Below, piece after piece: positions 1 to 6,219 of a stretch of DNA of 17,626 nt. The stretch is from Betaproteobacteria bacterium UBA931 (GTDB taxonomy: Bacteria; Pseudomonadota; Gammaproteobacteria; Burkholderiales; Casimicrobiaceae), in NCBI GenBank assembly GCA_002293615.1, contig DBDN01000049.1, positions 10,029-27,654 on the forward strand, read 5' to 3'. Numbering within the stretch: the stretch's first letter is position 1; each line of letters starts with the position of its first letter. Position numbers and translations under genes: made by a program. The notes beneath the pieces were generated by a model. The model was given only the letters and a program-made list of their open reading frames with translations. It did no database searches and was not told the origin of the DNA.

Positions 1-162
1 AGCGGTGGAAAGAGGCTTCCCGTTACCGATCAAATGCCGTTGGCCGATCACCTCTTCGAGCGTTTTCGGCCGCAATTTTTCGGCAAGAGGCACGGAAGAC
101 GACAACACTTCTTTTTCTTTTTTTTTCGACACAGGCGCGTCAAAAAAAAGGTCATCGCTCAT
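1..162 (-). CDS. rarA: RarA/MgsA replication-associated recombination AAA+ ATPase, N-terminal fragment
   Basis: Only the first 54 codons are inside the window; the gene runs off the left edge. After a short lysine/glutamate-rich leader (residues 13-18) comes PLAEKLRPKTLEEVIGQRHL and then IGNGKPL. This is the N-terminal signature shared by RarA (YcaJ/MgsA) and related clamp-loader-like AAA+ ATPases. RarA acts at stalled replication forks in the cytoplasm. The Walker A and B motifs lie outside the window, so the call rests on this signature alone. The start is the ATG at 162-160. No convincing Shine-Dalgarno is visible, and the gene starts 32 nt after the stop of the upstream membrane-protein gene, which suggests co-transcription. 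The leader holds two homopolymer runs: eight T and nine A on the coding strand. RuvB-like or other clamp-loader relatives are less likely given the exact PLAEKLRP...IGQRHL pattern. Confidence 0.85.
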   Translation of the reverse strand, partial: MSDDLFFDAPVSKKKEKEVLSSSVPLAEKLRPKTLEEVIGQRHLIGNGKPLSTA

Positions 163-194
163 GGCACATGCGCCGTAACGGCATATCTTTTATG

Positions 195-1256
195 TTATGA
201 AATAAACGTGATGAAAGTTACCGCAAAAATGCTCAGCAACCAAAACAACAACGAACGCCAAGCAAGCGCAATCGCCGAAGGCAGCGCCGTTGGCGTCACT
301 TTGACCGTAGGCGGCGGTGCGCCGAGCTCCTCGAATTCCTTGCCGACGATTTCTTCGCCGCTTGTCGGCACATTGTCATCGGAAGCGATCCCGCCTTCGC
401 CCTCCATCGTTTGCAATGCGTTCGTTTCGTCGTCTTTGGCAAACGATTCATTTTCCGGTATCGATGATGTCGCCCGAGGCGTCCAACTTAAGCCAAGCGC
501 GCCCATGCCGGTGGCCAATAAGACATTCTCATTGCCTGCATTGTCAAACAGGCCAAAATCATCCGGAAGGGCTCGCCATTGATAAATGGCGTCTTCAAAA
601 CTGCCGACGATGGCAAAAGTAAAGGCCAAAAGACGCACTGGAACCCAGTCCACAATGAACAGCAGCCAACGCGCAGCACGCCCGAATTCCGCCCGCGCGC
701 TACCCACCACCGAAATATCTTCGCCTACGGGAACGTTCGCCCATTCGCGGCTGATAGCCGCCAACATCCAATAAACCGCCGCACCCGGCGCGCCAAAAAC
801 AAAGAACCAGAACAGCACGCCAAACACGCTGCGATACATGGCCACCGCGCCGTTTTCAATCGCGTGCAGCGCGATTTCATCGGAAGAAAGCGTGCCGCTT
901 TCCGTCCCTTGCCACTCATGAAGCGCTTGACGCGCTTTGGGTAAATCGCTCTCATTGAGCGCATCACGAATATCGGTCAGATGATGGCTGAAATGACGAA
1001 AACCCATCGTCAGGTACAGCGCGAGAGCGCTCCACGCCAGCCACAACCACCAAAACGGTGCCACCAGCCGATCTACCAGCAAAATGAGTAAAAACGGCAA
1101 CAATGCAATCATGGTTGCCACCCAAGTGCCGCTGCCTGCCAGCATGATCTCCAGATGACGTAAATAACGGACATAGAGATTTTCAAAGCCGCGCCTCCAG
1201 CCGACGACACGCCATTGTTCTGCGCCGATTGCAATAAGAATAGCCAAAAGTTTCAT
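195..1256 (-). CDS. CobD/CbiB-family inner-membrane protein
   Basis: This is a 353-residue membrane protein resembling the CobD/CbiB family member found widely in betaproteobacteria and related to AmpE. It opens with MKLLAILIAIGAEQWR and has hydrophobic segments at about residues 45-62, 68-85 and 140-165, with a last one at about 334-352. The conserved stretch around GFRHFSHHLTDIRDALNESD and the SSDEIALHAIENG motif are typical. Known CbiB makes adenosylcobinamide, but no cobalamin genes are nearby, so a B12 role cannot be assumed. Between the last two membrane segments is an acidic, low-complexity linker rich in E, D, S and T (about residues 270-330) that looks longer than usual. I chose the ATG at 1256 because the family begins MKLL...EQWR. 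A longer reading from TTG at 1319 would add 21 non-family residues but has a better-placed purine-rich site. It lies upstream of rarA. Confidence 0.75.
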   Translation of the reverse strand: MKLLAILIAIGAEQWRVVGWRRGFENLYVRYLRHLEIMLAGSGTWVATMIALLPFLLILLVDRLVAPFWWLWLAWSALALYLTMGFRHFSHHLTDIRDALNESDLPKARQALHEWQGTESGTLSSDEIALHAIENGAVAMYRSVFGVLFWFFVFGAPGAAVYWMLAAISREWANVPVGEDISVVGSARAEFGRAARWLLFIVDWVPVRLLAFTFAIVGSFEDAIYQWRALPDDFGLFDNAGNENVLLATGMGALGLSWTPRATSSIPENESFAKDDETNALQTMEGEGGIASDDNVPTSGEEIVGKEFEELGAPPPTVKVTPTALPSAIALAWRSLLFWLLSIFAVTFITFIS

Positions 1257-1289
1257 AACAAGGAAAAGTTTACTTGTAGCATTAGAACC

Positions 1290-1300
1290 ATGATTATAAT
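1290..1300. promoter_or_regulatory. Self-complementary -10-like element between divergent genes
   Basis: The octamer ATTATAAT at 1293-1300 is its own reverse complement. It therefore offers a TATAAT box on both strands within the 75-bp gap between the CobD-like gene and ETF-QO. Plus-strand TATAAT is 1295-1300; minus-strand TATAAT is 1298-1293. The -35 partners are poor on both strands (TTGTAG at 1274-1279 for plus, spacer 15; TTGATT at 1319-1314 for minus, spacer 15). A shared, mutually exclusive promoter is an inference. Confidence 0.35.
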
Positions 1301-1331
1301 CCCGATACGAATCAATCAAGGAATCCCTTTC

Positions 1332-3005
1332 ATGGCGCGCGAAACGATGGAATATGATTTACTGATTATCGGTGCAGGCCCTGCCGGGCTGACTGCCGCC
1401 TTACGCGCCAAGCGGCAAGCACTGGCAAAAGGACGCGATCTCAGTATCGCCGTCATCGATAAAGCGCCGACGCCCGGCGCGCACACACTGTCCGGGGCAA
1501 TTCTCAACCCACGTACGCTCAATGAATTCTGGCCGGATTGGCGGCAACATAACCCGCCGCTACAAGGCCAGGTTCTTGATGAATCCTTAATTTTCCTCAG
1601 TAAACACCGGGGTTTTCGCATGCCGTCGTGGAGCGTACCGAAGCTGCTCGACCATCATGGCCAGGATTTGATCAGTCTCGGGCAATTGGTGGCTTGGCTT
1701 GCTGAAAAAGCTGAGGCTGAAAATATCGACGTTTTGCCCGGCTTTTCGGCGGTAACGCCGATTTTTGCCGACGATCAACCCAATACGCCTTTGCTCGGCG
1801 TTGTCACCGGCGACTTCGGCGTCGCTCAGAATGGCGCGCGCAAGCCCAATTATCAGCCCGGTATTGAACTGCGCGCGCGCTACACGTTGATTGCAGAAGG
1901 TACGCGCGGTTCGTTAACACGGCAAATTATGAAACGTTTTAATCTCGCGCGACAAAGGTGCCCACAAAAATACGCGCTGGGTTTTCGTGAGCTTTGGCGC
2001 ATACCCGAAACGCAACATACGCCGGGACGGATATTGCACTTCATGGGCTGGCCGCTGATGGGACGAGCGGCAGGCGGTGGTTTTTTATACTTTCTGGAAA
2101 AACCGATGGTGGCGGTCGGCCTGATTGCGCACCTGAATTACGAGAATCCGTTTTTTTCACCGTTCGATGAATTTCAATGCCTGAAAACGCATCCGGAAAT
2201 TCGGGCATTGTTAGAAGGTGGCGAGCGCCTCAGTTACGGCGCGCGCACGATCAGCGAAGGCGGTGTACAGTTTTTGCCCAAGCTGATTTTTCCGGGCGGC
2301 GCTCTGCTCGGTTGCGCGGCAGGGATTGTCAATTCGCTGAAAACCCAAGGCATCCACACCTCAATGAAAAGCGGCATGCTGGCGGCCGACGCAGCGGTGG
2401 ACGCCATCATTCAAAACCGTCATCATGATTTATTGACGGCCTACGAAAATAATTTCCGCGCTTCGTGGGCATATCGCGAACTGTACGAAAGCCGTAATTG
2501 CAAACCGTTGATGGGCACAGGGAAATGGCACCATATCCTCGCAACAGGCATCGGCGCGTGGGCGCAACAACTAGGCGTCACCCGCTGGTTGCCGATCACG
2601 CTTAAACAGAAATACCCCGACCATCAGATGATGCGGCCACAAGCGGAAGTCGAGGCCATTGAATACCCGCCCTACGATGAAGTTTTCTCGTTTGACCGAT
2701 CATCATCGCTGTTTTTGAGCAATCTTTTTTACACTGAAAATCAGCCGTCACATCTGCATCTTTCCGATCCGGGTATGCCTGAGCATCTCAATCTACCGCG
2801 TTACGGCGGTCCGGAAACGCGTTATTGCCCGGCAGGCGTTTACGAATATGTGTACGCCGACAATAACAACGATACCGCGTTCACGTTGCGTATCCACGCT
2901 GAAAACTGCCTGCAATGCAAAGCGTGCGACATCAAAGATCCCACACTTAATATCGTTTGGACGCCGCCTGAAGGCGGCAATGGCCCGCGTTATGTCAATA
3001 TGTAA
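1332..3005 (+). CDS. Electron transfer flavoprotein:ubiquinone oxidoreductase (ETF-QO)
   Basis: The 557-residue protein passes electrons from reduced electron transfer flavoprotein to the quinone pool at the inner membrane, using FAD and one [4Fe-4S] cluster. The N-terminal dinucleotide motif is IIGAGPAGL (residues 12-20). The C-terminal ferredoxin-like domain carries the four expected cluster cysteines: Cys499 in YCPAGVYE, and Cys526, Cys529 and Cys532 in NCLQCKACDIKDP. The ending PEGGNGPRYVNM also matches the family, and length is normal. The start is the ATG at 1332, with AAGGA at 1318-1322 spaced 9 nt upstream. The open frame extends back to 1215, but that part reads as noise and overlaps the divergent gene. 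No etfA, etfB or acyl-CoA dehydrogenase gene is adjacent, so its ETF partner must be encoded elsewhere. FixC-type proteins are shorter and less likely. Confidence 0.93.
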   Translation: MARETMEYDLLIIGAGPAGLTAALRAKRQALAKGRDLSIAVIDKAPTPGAHTLSGAILNPRTLNEFWPDWRQHNPPLQGQVLDESLIFLSKHRGFRMPSWSVPKLLDHHGQDLISLGQLVAWLAEKAEAENIDVLPGFSAVTPIFADDQPNTPLLGVVTGDFGVAQNGARKPNYQPGIELRARYTLIAEGTRGSLTRQIMKRFNLARQRCPQKYALGFRELWRIPETQHTPGRILHFMGWPLMGRAAGGGFLYFLEKPMVAVGLIAHLNYENPFFSPFDEFQCLKTHPEIRALLEGGERLSYGARTISEGGVQFLPKLIFPGGALLGCAAGIVNSLKTQGIHTSMKSGMLAADAAVDAIIQNRHHDLLTAYENNFRASWAYRELYESRNCKPLMGTGKWHHILATGIGAWAQQLGVTRWLPITLKQKYPDHQMMRPQAEVEAIEYPPYDEVFSFDRSSSLFLSNLFYTENQPSHLHLSDPGMPEHLNLPRYGGPETRYCPAGVYEYVYADNNNDTAFTLRIHAENCLQCKACDIKDPTLNIVWTPPEGGNGPRYVNM

Positions 3006-3085
3006 TATTTTGTTTGTACTGTTCTGACAAAGAAAGATAAACCGTCCGCATTAAAAATTTTACACACTCTTCCTTGCGCATCCGA

Positions 3086-3114
3086 TTGGGTATTTGGCAC
3101 AATCAGGCTAAAAT
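3086..3114 (+). promoter_or_regulatory. Candidate sigma-70 promoter for the PEBP gene
   Basis: TTGGGT at 3086-3091 and TAAAAT at 3109-3114 are separated by 17 bp, 55 nt upstream of the start at 3169. The 163-bp gap after ETF-QO shows no clear terminator hairpin. The call is made by eye from consensus and spacing only. Confidence 0.35.
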
Positions 3115-3168
3115 AACCTTGGCATTCGATTTAATACCCAATGCTTTAAAAAAAGAGGAGAGGAAACG

Positions 3169-3810
3169 ATGAAACTATGGAGCGACAGCTTTATTGATTC
3201 TACCGCTATTCCCGAAGAATTTGCCTTCGCCGCCATTGCCCCAGTTCGCCATGTTGCACTATCGAAAAACCTCAACCCGCATCTGGCGTGGAATGACGTT
3301 CCGGAAAGTGTAAAATCTTTTGCCCTGATCTGCCACGACAAAACCGCTCCCAGCCAGAGTGATGACGTCAATCAGGAAGGAAAAGAAATCCCGGACGATT
3401 TGCCGCGCGTCGATTTTTTCCACTGGCTATTGATCGACATTCCTACCGATATGCGTGAAATTGTGGCGGGCAGCATGAGCCGCGAAATTACGCCTCGCGG
3501 CAAACCCGGCCCGAAAATTCCCGGTTGCGTGTCCGGCATGCGCCACGGCATTAACGACTACACCAGCTGGTTCTCGAGCGACCCCGACATGCGCGGAGAA
3601 TACTATGGTTACGACGGACCATGTCCGCCATGGAATGACAGCCTTGTGCATCATTATGCGTTTACGCTCTATGCGCTCGACATTGCCCAGCTGAATGTCG
3701 CCGGAAAAATTACCGGTATGGAAGTCCGTCAGGCAATCAAGGGACACGTCCTCAGTGAAGCAAGGATTATCGGTCACTATACACTGAATCCCCGCCTGAT
3801 TACCCAATAA
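3169..3810 (+). CDS. PEBP-family (YbhB/YbcL-like) phospholipid-binding-like protein
   Basis: This 213-residue protein belongs to the phosphatidylethanolamine-binding protein family. Supporting segments are LNPHLAWNDVP (35-45), DDVNQEGKEIPDDLPRVDFF followed by HWLLIDIP, and YYGYDGPCPPWND followed by the YAFTLYALD strand. These are core PEBP ligand-pocket elements. No signal peptide is visible, so it is probably cytoplasmic. The usual DPDxP motif in the pocket reads D57-K-T-A-P here, losing the second Pro/Asp pair. Bacterial PEBPs have no settled biochemical role, so the function is unknown. A strong Shine-Dalgarno (GAGGAGAGG, about 3154-3162) precedes the ATG. The lipoprotein gene starts 16 nt after its stop and the two are probably co-transcribed. 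Confidence 0.85.
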   Translation: MKLWSDSFIDSTAIPEEFAFAAIAPVRHVALSKNLNPHLAWNDVPESVKSFALICHDKTAPSQSDDVNQEGKEIPDDLPRVDFFHWLLIDIPTDMREIVAGSMSREITPRGKPGPKIPGCVSGMRHGINDYTSWFSSDPDMRGEYYGYDGPCPPWNDSLVHHYAFTLYALDIAQLNVAGKITGMEVRQAIKGHVLSEARIIGHYTLNPRLITQ

Positions 3811-3826
3811 GAAAGAGAGACAAAAA

Positions 3827-4063
3827 ATGAATAAGCATTTGTTTTTAATCGTTCCACTGCTGCTAATACTGACCGGTTGCGGCGTCGAAACCGCAACCAC
3901 TGCGGCAACAGCGGCACAACTTAAGGCGGAAGAAGCCAAACAGGCACAGCTACAACTGGAAAACGCCAGGAAACAAATCGATGAAATGAATCAGATGACC
4001 ATTCAGCGCATGGATGAAATCGAGCAACAGGCTGTGACGTCATCGCCTTCCACAGGACCTTAA
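3827..4063 (+). CDS. Small outer-membrane-type lipoprotein with coiled coil
   Basis: The 78-residue product has a short basic-hydrophobic signal ending in the lipobox LTGC, with Cys18 as the lipidated residue, giving a mature protein of 61 residues. Gly at +2, not Asp, predicts outer-membrane sorting by Lol. The mature part is an A/T-rich linker followed by an E/K/Q-rich helix (about residues 31-66) with heptad-like spacing, probably a coiled coil. It is similar in style to small Lpp-like lipoproteins of betaproteobacteria, but I do not recognise the family by name. It has a GAGAGA ribosome site 8-10 nt before the ATG and sits between the PEBP gene and glnA. A hairpin plus T-rich run follows its stop. 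Function is unknown. Confidence 0.72.
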   Translation: MNKHLFLIVPLLLILTGCGVETATTAATAAQLKAEEAKQAQLQLENARKQIDEMNQMTIQRMDEIEQQAVTSSPSTGP

Positions 4064-4095
4064 AAAAACGCTACCATATGCAATTCATGCCGTAA

Positions 4096-4138
4096 CTCGC
4101 CGGGTTGACCGCATCGGCGAGGTTTTGTGTTGTTTTTT
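4096..4138 (+). terminator. Terminator-like hairpin and T-rich tract upstream of glnA
   Basis: CTCGCCGG (4096-4103) pairs with TCGGCGAG (4114-4121), giving eight pairs with one G-U and a 10-nt loop. It is followed by GTTTTGTGTTGTTTTTT. It lies between the lipoprotein stop and the glnA Shine-Dalgarno. It could end the PEBP-lipoprotein transcript or act as an attenuator in the glnA leader, depending on where glnA transcription starts; no good glnA promoter is seen after it. Confidence 0.6.
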
Positions 4139-4150
4139 AAGGAGAACCTT

Positions 4151-5563
4151 ATGTCTGCCGTAGCTAAAGTGCTTGCCATGGTCAATGAGCACGACGTCAA
4201 ATTTGTTGATTTTCGCTTCACCGATACGCTGGGTAAAGAGCAACACGCTTCTATCCCGGCACACTCGGTACATGAAGACCTGTTCGAAGAGGGCTTCCCG
4301 TTTGACGGCTCGTCAATTGCCGGATGGAAAGGCATCCAGGCCTCCGATATGTTGTTGCGGCCCGATCCGACCACCGCCAAAATCGACCCGTTCATGGAAG
4401 ACACCACGTTATTCCTGAACTGCGACGTCATTGATCCGGTTGACGGCAAAGGATATTCGCGTGACCCGCGCTCGCTGGCACGCCGCGCCGAAGCCTATCT
4501 CAAATCCACCGGTATTGCCGACGAGGCGTTCTTCGGTCCGGAGCCGGAGTTTTTCGTGTTCGATTCCGTCGAATGGAACATCGATATGTCCGGTTGCCAC
4601 AGCAAAATTTTTTCGGAAGAAGCGGCGTGGTCATCTGCGGAAAAATACAGTGACGGCAATACCGGCCACCGCCCGCGCGTTAAAGGCGGCTATTTTCCGG
4701 TACCGCCTGTGGATTCGCTTCAAGACTTGCGCTCGGCGATGTGCCTGACGCTGGAAAGCCTTGGCATCCCTGTCGAAATTCACCACCATGAAGCCGCTAC
4801 CGCCGGACAATGTGAAATCGGCACCCGTTTTTCCACGCTGACGCAACGCGCCGACTGGCTGCAATTGCTCAAATATGTTGTCCATAATACGGCGCATCGC
4901 TATGGCAAGACCGCAACGTTCATGCCCAAACCGATTGTCGGCGATAACGGCTCGGGCATGCACGTTCATCAGTCGCTGTGGAAAGACGGCAAAAACCTGT
5001 TTTCGGGCGACGGCTATGCCGGTTTGTCCGATCTTGCGCTCTATTACATCGGCGGCATCATTAAGCACGCGCGTGCGTTAAACGCCATCACCAACCCGAC
5101 AATCAATTCATACCGTCGCCTGGTTCCCGGCTTTGAGGCGCCAGTCAAACTTGCCTATTCGTCGCGTAATCGCTCGGCATCAATCCGCATTCCGTATGTC
5201 GCCAGCCCGAAAGGCCGTCGCATTGAAGCGCGCTTCCCCGATCCGACTGCGAACCCATATCTGGCATTTTCGGCGCTAATGATGGCAGGACTGGACGGTA
5301 TCCAGAATAAAATTCACCCGGGCGATCCCGCCGACAAGAATCTTTACGATCTGCCACCGGAGGAAAACGCCAAGATCCCGACCATCTGCACGTCGCTTGA
5401 CATGGCGCTTGACCACCTTGACCGTGACCGCGAATTCCTAACACGCGGCGGCGTTTTCTCGAATGACATTATTGATGCTTTCATCGCCTTAAAACACGAA
5501 GAGGTCACACGGATGCGCATATTGGTACACCCGGCCGAGTTTGATATGTATTACAGCCTTTAA
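4151..5563 (+). CDS. glnA: Glutamine synthetase type I
   Basis: The 470-residue enzyme makes glutamine from glutamate, ammonia and ATP; the family forms cytoplasmic dodecamers. Visible motifs are FDGSSIAGWKGIQASDMLLR near the N terminus, FGPEPEFFVFD in the catalytic core, KPIVGDNGSGMHVHQS (about 261-276) for the ATP site, NPTINSYRRLVPG, and the NLYDLPPEE loop. The last carries Tyr399, the expected adenylylation target (Tyr397/398 of E. coli), so control by GlnE is likely. Length fits GSI-beta. The start is the ATG at 4151, with AAGGAG at 4139-4144; the longer frame from 4127 would pass through the Shine-Dalgarno and add no family sequence. ntrB/ntrC are not downstream; a secreted protein starts 6 nt after the stop. 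Confidence 0.97.
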   Translation: MSAVAKVLAMVNEHDVKFVDFRFTDTLGKEQHASIPAHSVHEDLFEEGFPFDGSSIAGWKGIQASDMLLRPDPTTAKIDPFMEDTTLFLNCDVIDPVDGKGYSRDPRSLARRAEAYLKSTGIADEAFFGPEPEFFVFDSVEWNIDMSGCHSKIFSEEAAWSSAEKYSDGNTGHRPRVKGGYFPVPPVDSLQDLRSAMCLTLESLGIPVEIHHHEAATAGQCEIGTRFSTLTQRADWLQLLKYVVHNTAHRYGKTATFMPKPIVGDNGSGMHVHQSLWKDGKNLFSGDGYAGLSDLALYYIGGIIKHARALNAITNPTINSYRRLVPGFEAPVKLAYSSRNRSASIRIPYVASPKGRRIEARFPDPTANPYLAFSALMMAGLDGIQNKIHPGDPADKNLYDLPPEENAKIPTICTSLDMALDHLDRDREFLTRGGVFSNDIIDAFIALKHEEVTRMRILVHPAEFDMYYSL

Positions 5564-5569
5564 AAAAGA

Positions 5570-6073
5570 ATGAAGCATTTTCGGCGAAAGCTGTTTTCTC
5601 TGATGACGTGCGCCATCTGCCTTACGGCAGGTGGCGCATCATTTACAGCACATGCCGAAATCTGCGCCTACGAGAATATCGACGGCAAAATGCTGTACAC
5701 CAATGTTAAGCCCGGGCCGGGCTGGACCAAGCGCGGTGAATGCTTCAAATCGATTGAGCCGCCACCACCGAAAACTAAAACTAATAATACCAAAAGTACG
5801 GTAACGCATAGCGCGCTGCCGAAAGTAACCCCCGAGCAACAGAAACAGCGCGACACCATGCGCCGACAAGTCCTTGAAGAAGAACTGGCTGTCGAGAGCA
5901 ATTTATTGGATGGTGCCAAAAATGCCTTGATCATCGGCATGGCGCCGGCTTCGCCCAACGAAATGAAAGACAGTACGCGTTATCAACAACGCATTCAACA
6001 GTTAAAAGATACTGTTGCCCTGCATGAGCGCAATATCGAAGCGCTCAAGAAAGAAATCAACAGAATCAATTAG
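5570..6073 (+). CDS. Secreted protein, DUF4124-like N-terminal region and C-terminal coiled coil
   Basis: This 167-residue protein has a clear Sec signal peptide: basic MKHFRRK, a hydrophobic core, and predicted cleavage after AHA (residue 29). The mature start, EICAYENIDGKMLYTNVKPG, resembles the short DUF4124-type beta-hairpin seen in proteins encoded after glnA in betaproteobacteria; this match is tentative. Cys32 and Cys58 could form a disulfide. A Pro/Lys/Thr linker (about 63-80) leads to a charged helical region (about 88-167) that reads as a coiled coil. It is probably periplasmic. It starts 6 nt after the glnA stop without a clear Shine-Dalgarno, so translation may be coupled. Its signal-peptide codons contain a strong hairpin at 5609-5638. 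Function is unknown. Confidence 0.75.
   Translation: MKHFRRKLFSLMTCAICLTAGGASFTAHAEICAYENIDGKMLYTNVKPGPGWTKRGECFKSIEPPPPKTKTNNTKSTVTHSALPKVTPEQQKQRDTMRRQVLEEELAVESNLLDGAKNALIIGMAPASPNEMKDSTRYQQRIQQLKDTVALHERNIEALKKEINRIN
5609..5638 (+). promoter_or_regulatory. Strong RNA hairpin inside the 5' coding region after glnA
   Basis: Arms TGCGCCATCTGCC (5609-5621) and GGCAGGTGGCGCA (5626-5638) form 13 pairs, 12 Watson-Crick and one G-U, around a TTAC loop. It begins 46 nt after the glnA stop, within codons 14-23 of the downstream gene. The following bases (TCATTTACA) are only weakly T-rich, so it is better read as a 3'-end stabiliser or attenuator than a full terminator. Confidence 0.6.
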
Positions 6074-6154
6074 CACCATTAAAGAAAGTAATAGCCTTTA
6101 TTTCATTCTTCTTTTCCACGTCCAAAATATGGGCAAATATTATACTTATTGGGG

Positions 6155-6183
6155 TTATTACCGCTGCTCTTGAGTGCTAGAAT
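6155..6183 (+). promoter_or_regulatory. Candidate extended -10 promoter for sucCD
   Basis: TTATTA (6155-6160) and TAGAAT (6178-6183) are spaced by 17 bp, and TGC precedes the -10 directly (TG at 6175-6176), the extended -10 pattern. It lies 36 nt upstream of the sucC start. The 146-bp gap after the glnA-linked gene has no obvious strong terminator. Confidence 0.5.
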
Positions 6184-6219
6184 GCCGCGGTTGTTTGACT
6201 TCGAAAGGGGCGGTTTCCT

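Noticed and set aside
34..582. 182-codon open frame on the plus strand
   Set aside because: It overlaps rarA and the CobD-like gene in antisense and starts with Phe/Arg/Lys-rich noise arising from homopolymers.
1215..1331. Longer start for ETF-QO
   Set aside because: The extension overlaps the divergent gene and lacks similarity; the ATG at 1332 has a proper ribosome site.
3095..3108. Possible sigma-54 promoter (TGGCAC ... GC) upstream of the PEBP gene
   Set aside because: The GG-to-GC spacing is one base short of the strict -24/-12 requirement, and a sigma-70 pair fits better.
3427..3939. 170-codon open frame on the minus strand
   Set aside because: It lies antisense to the PEBP gene and the lipoprotein; the plus-strand products have clear family motifs and this frame shows none.
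4127..4150. Longer start for glnA
   Set aside because: The extra codons read through the T-rich tract and the Shine-Dalgarno and have no family counterpart.
4631..5068. 145-codon open frame on the minus strand
   Set aside because: It is a shadow of glnA, whose motifs occupy the opposite strand throughout.
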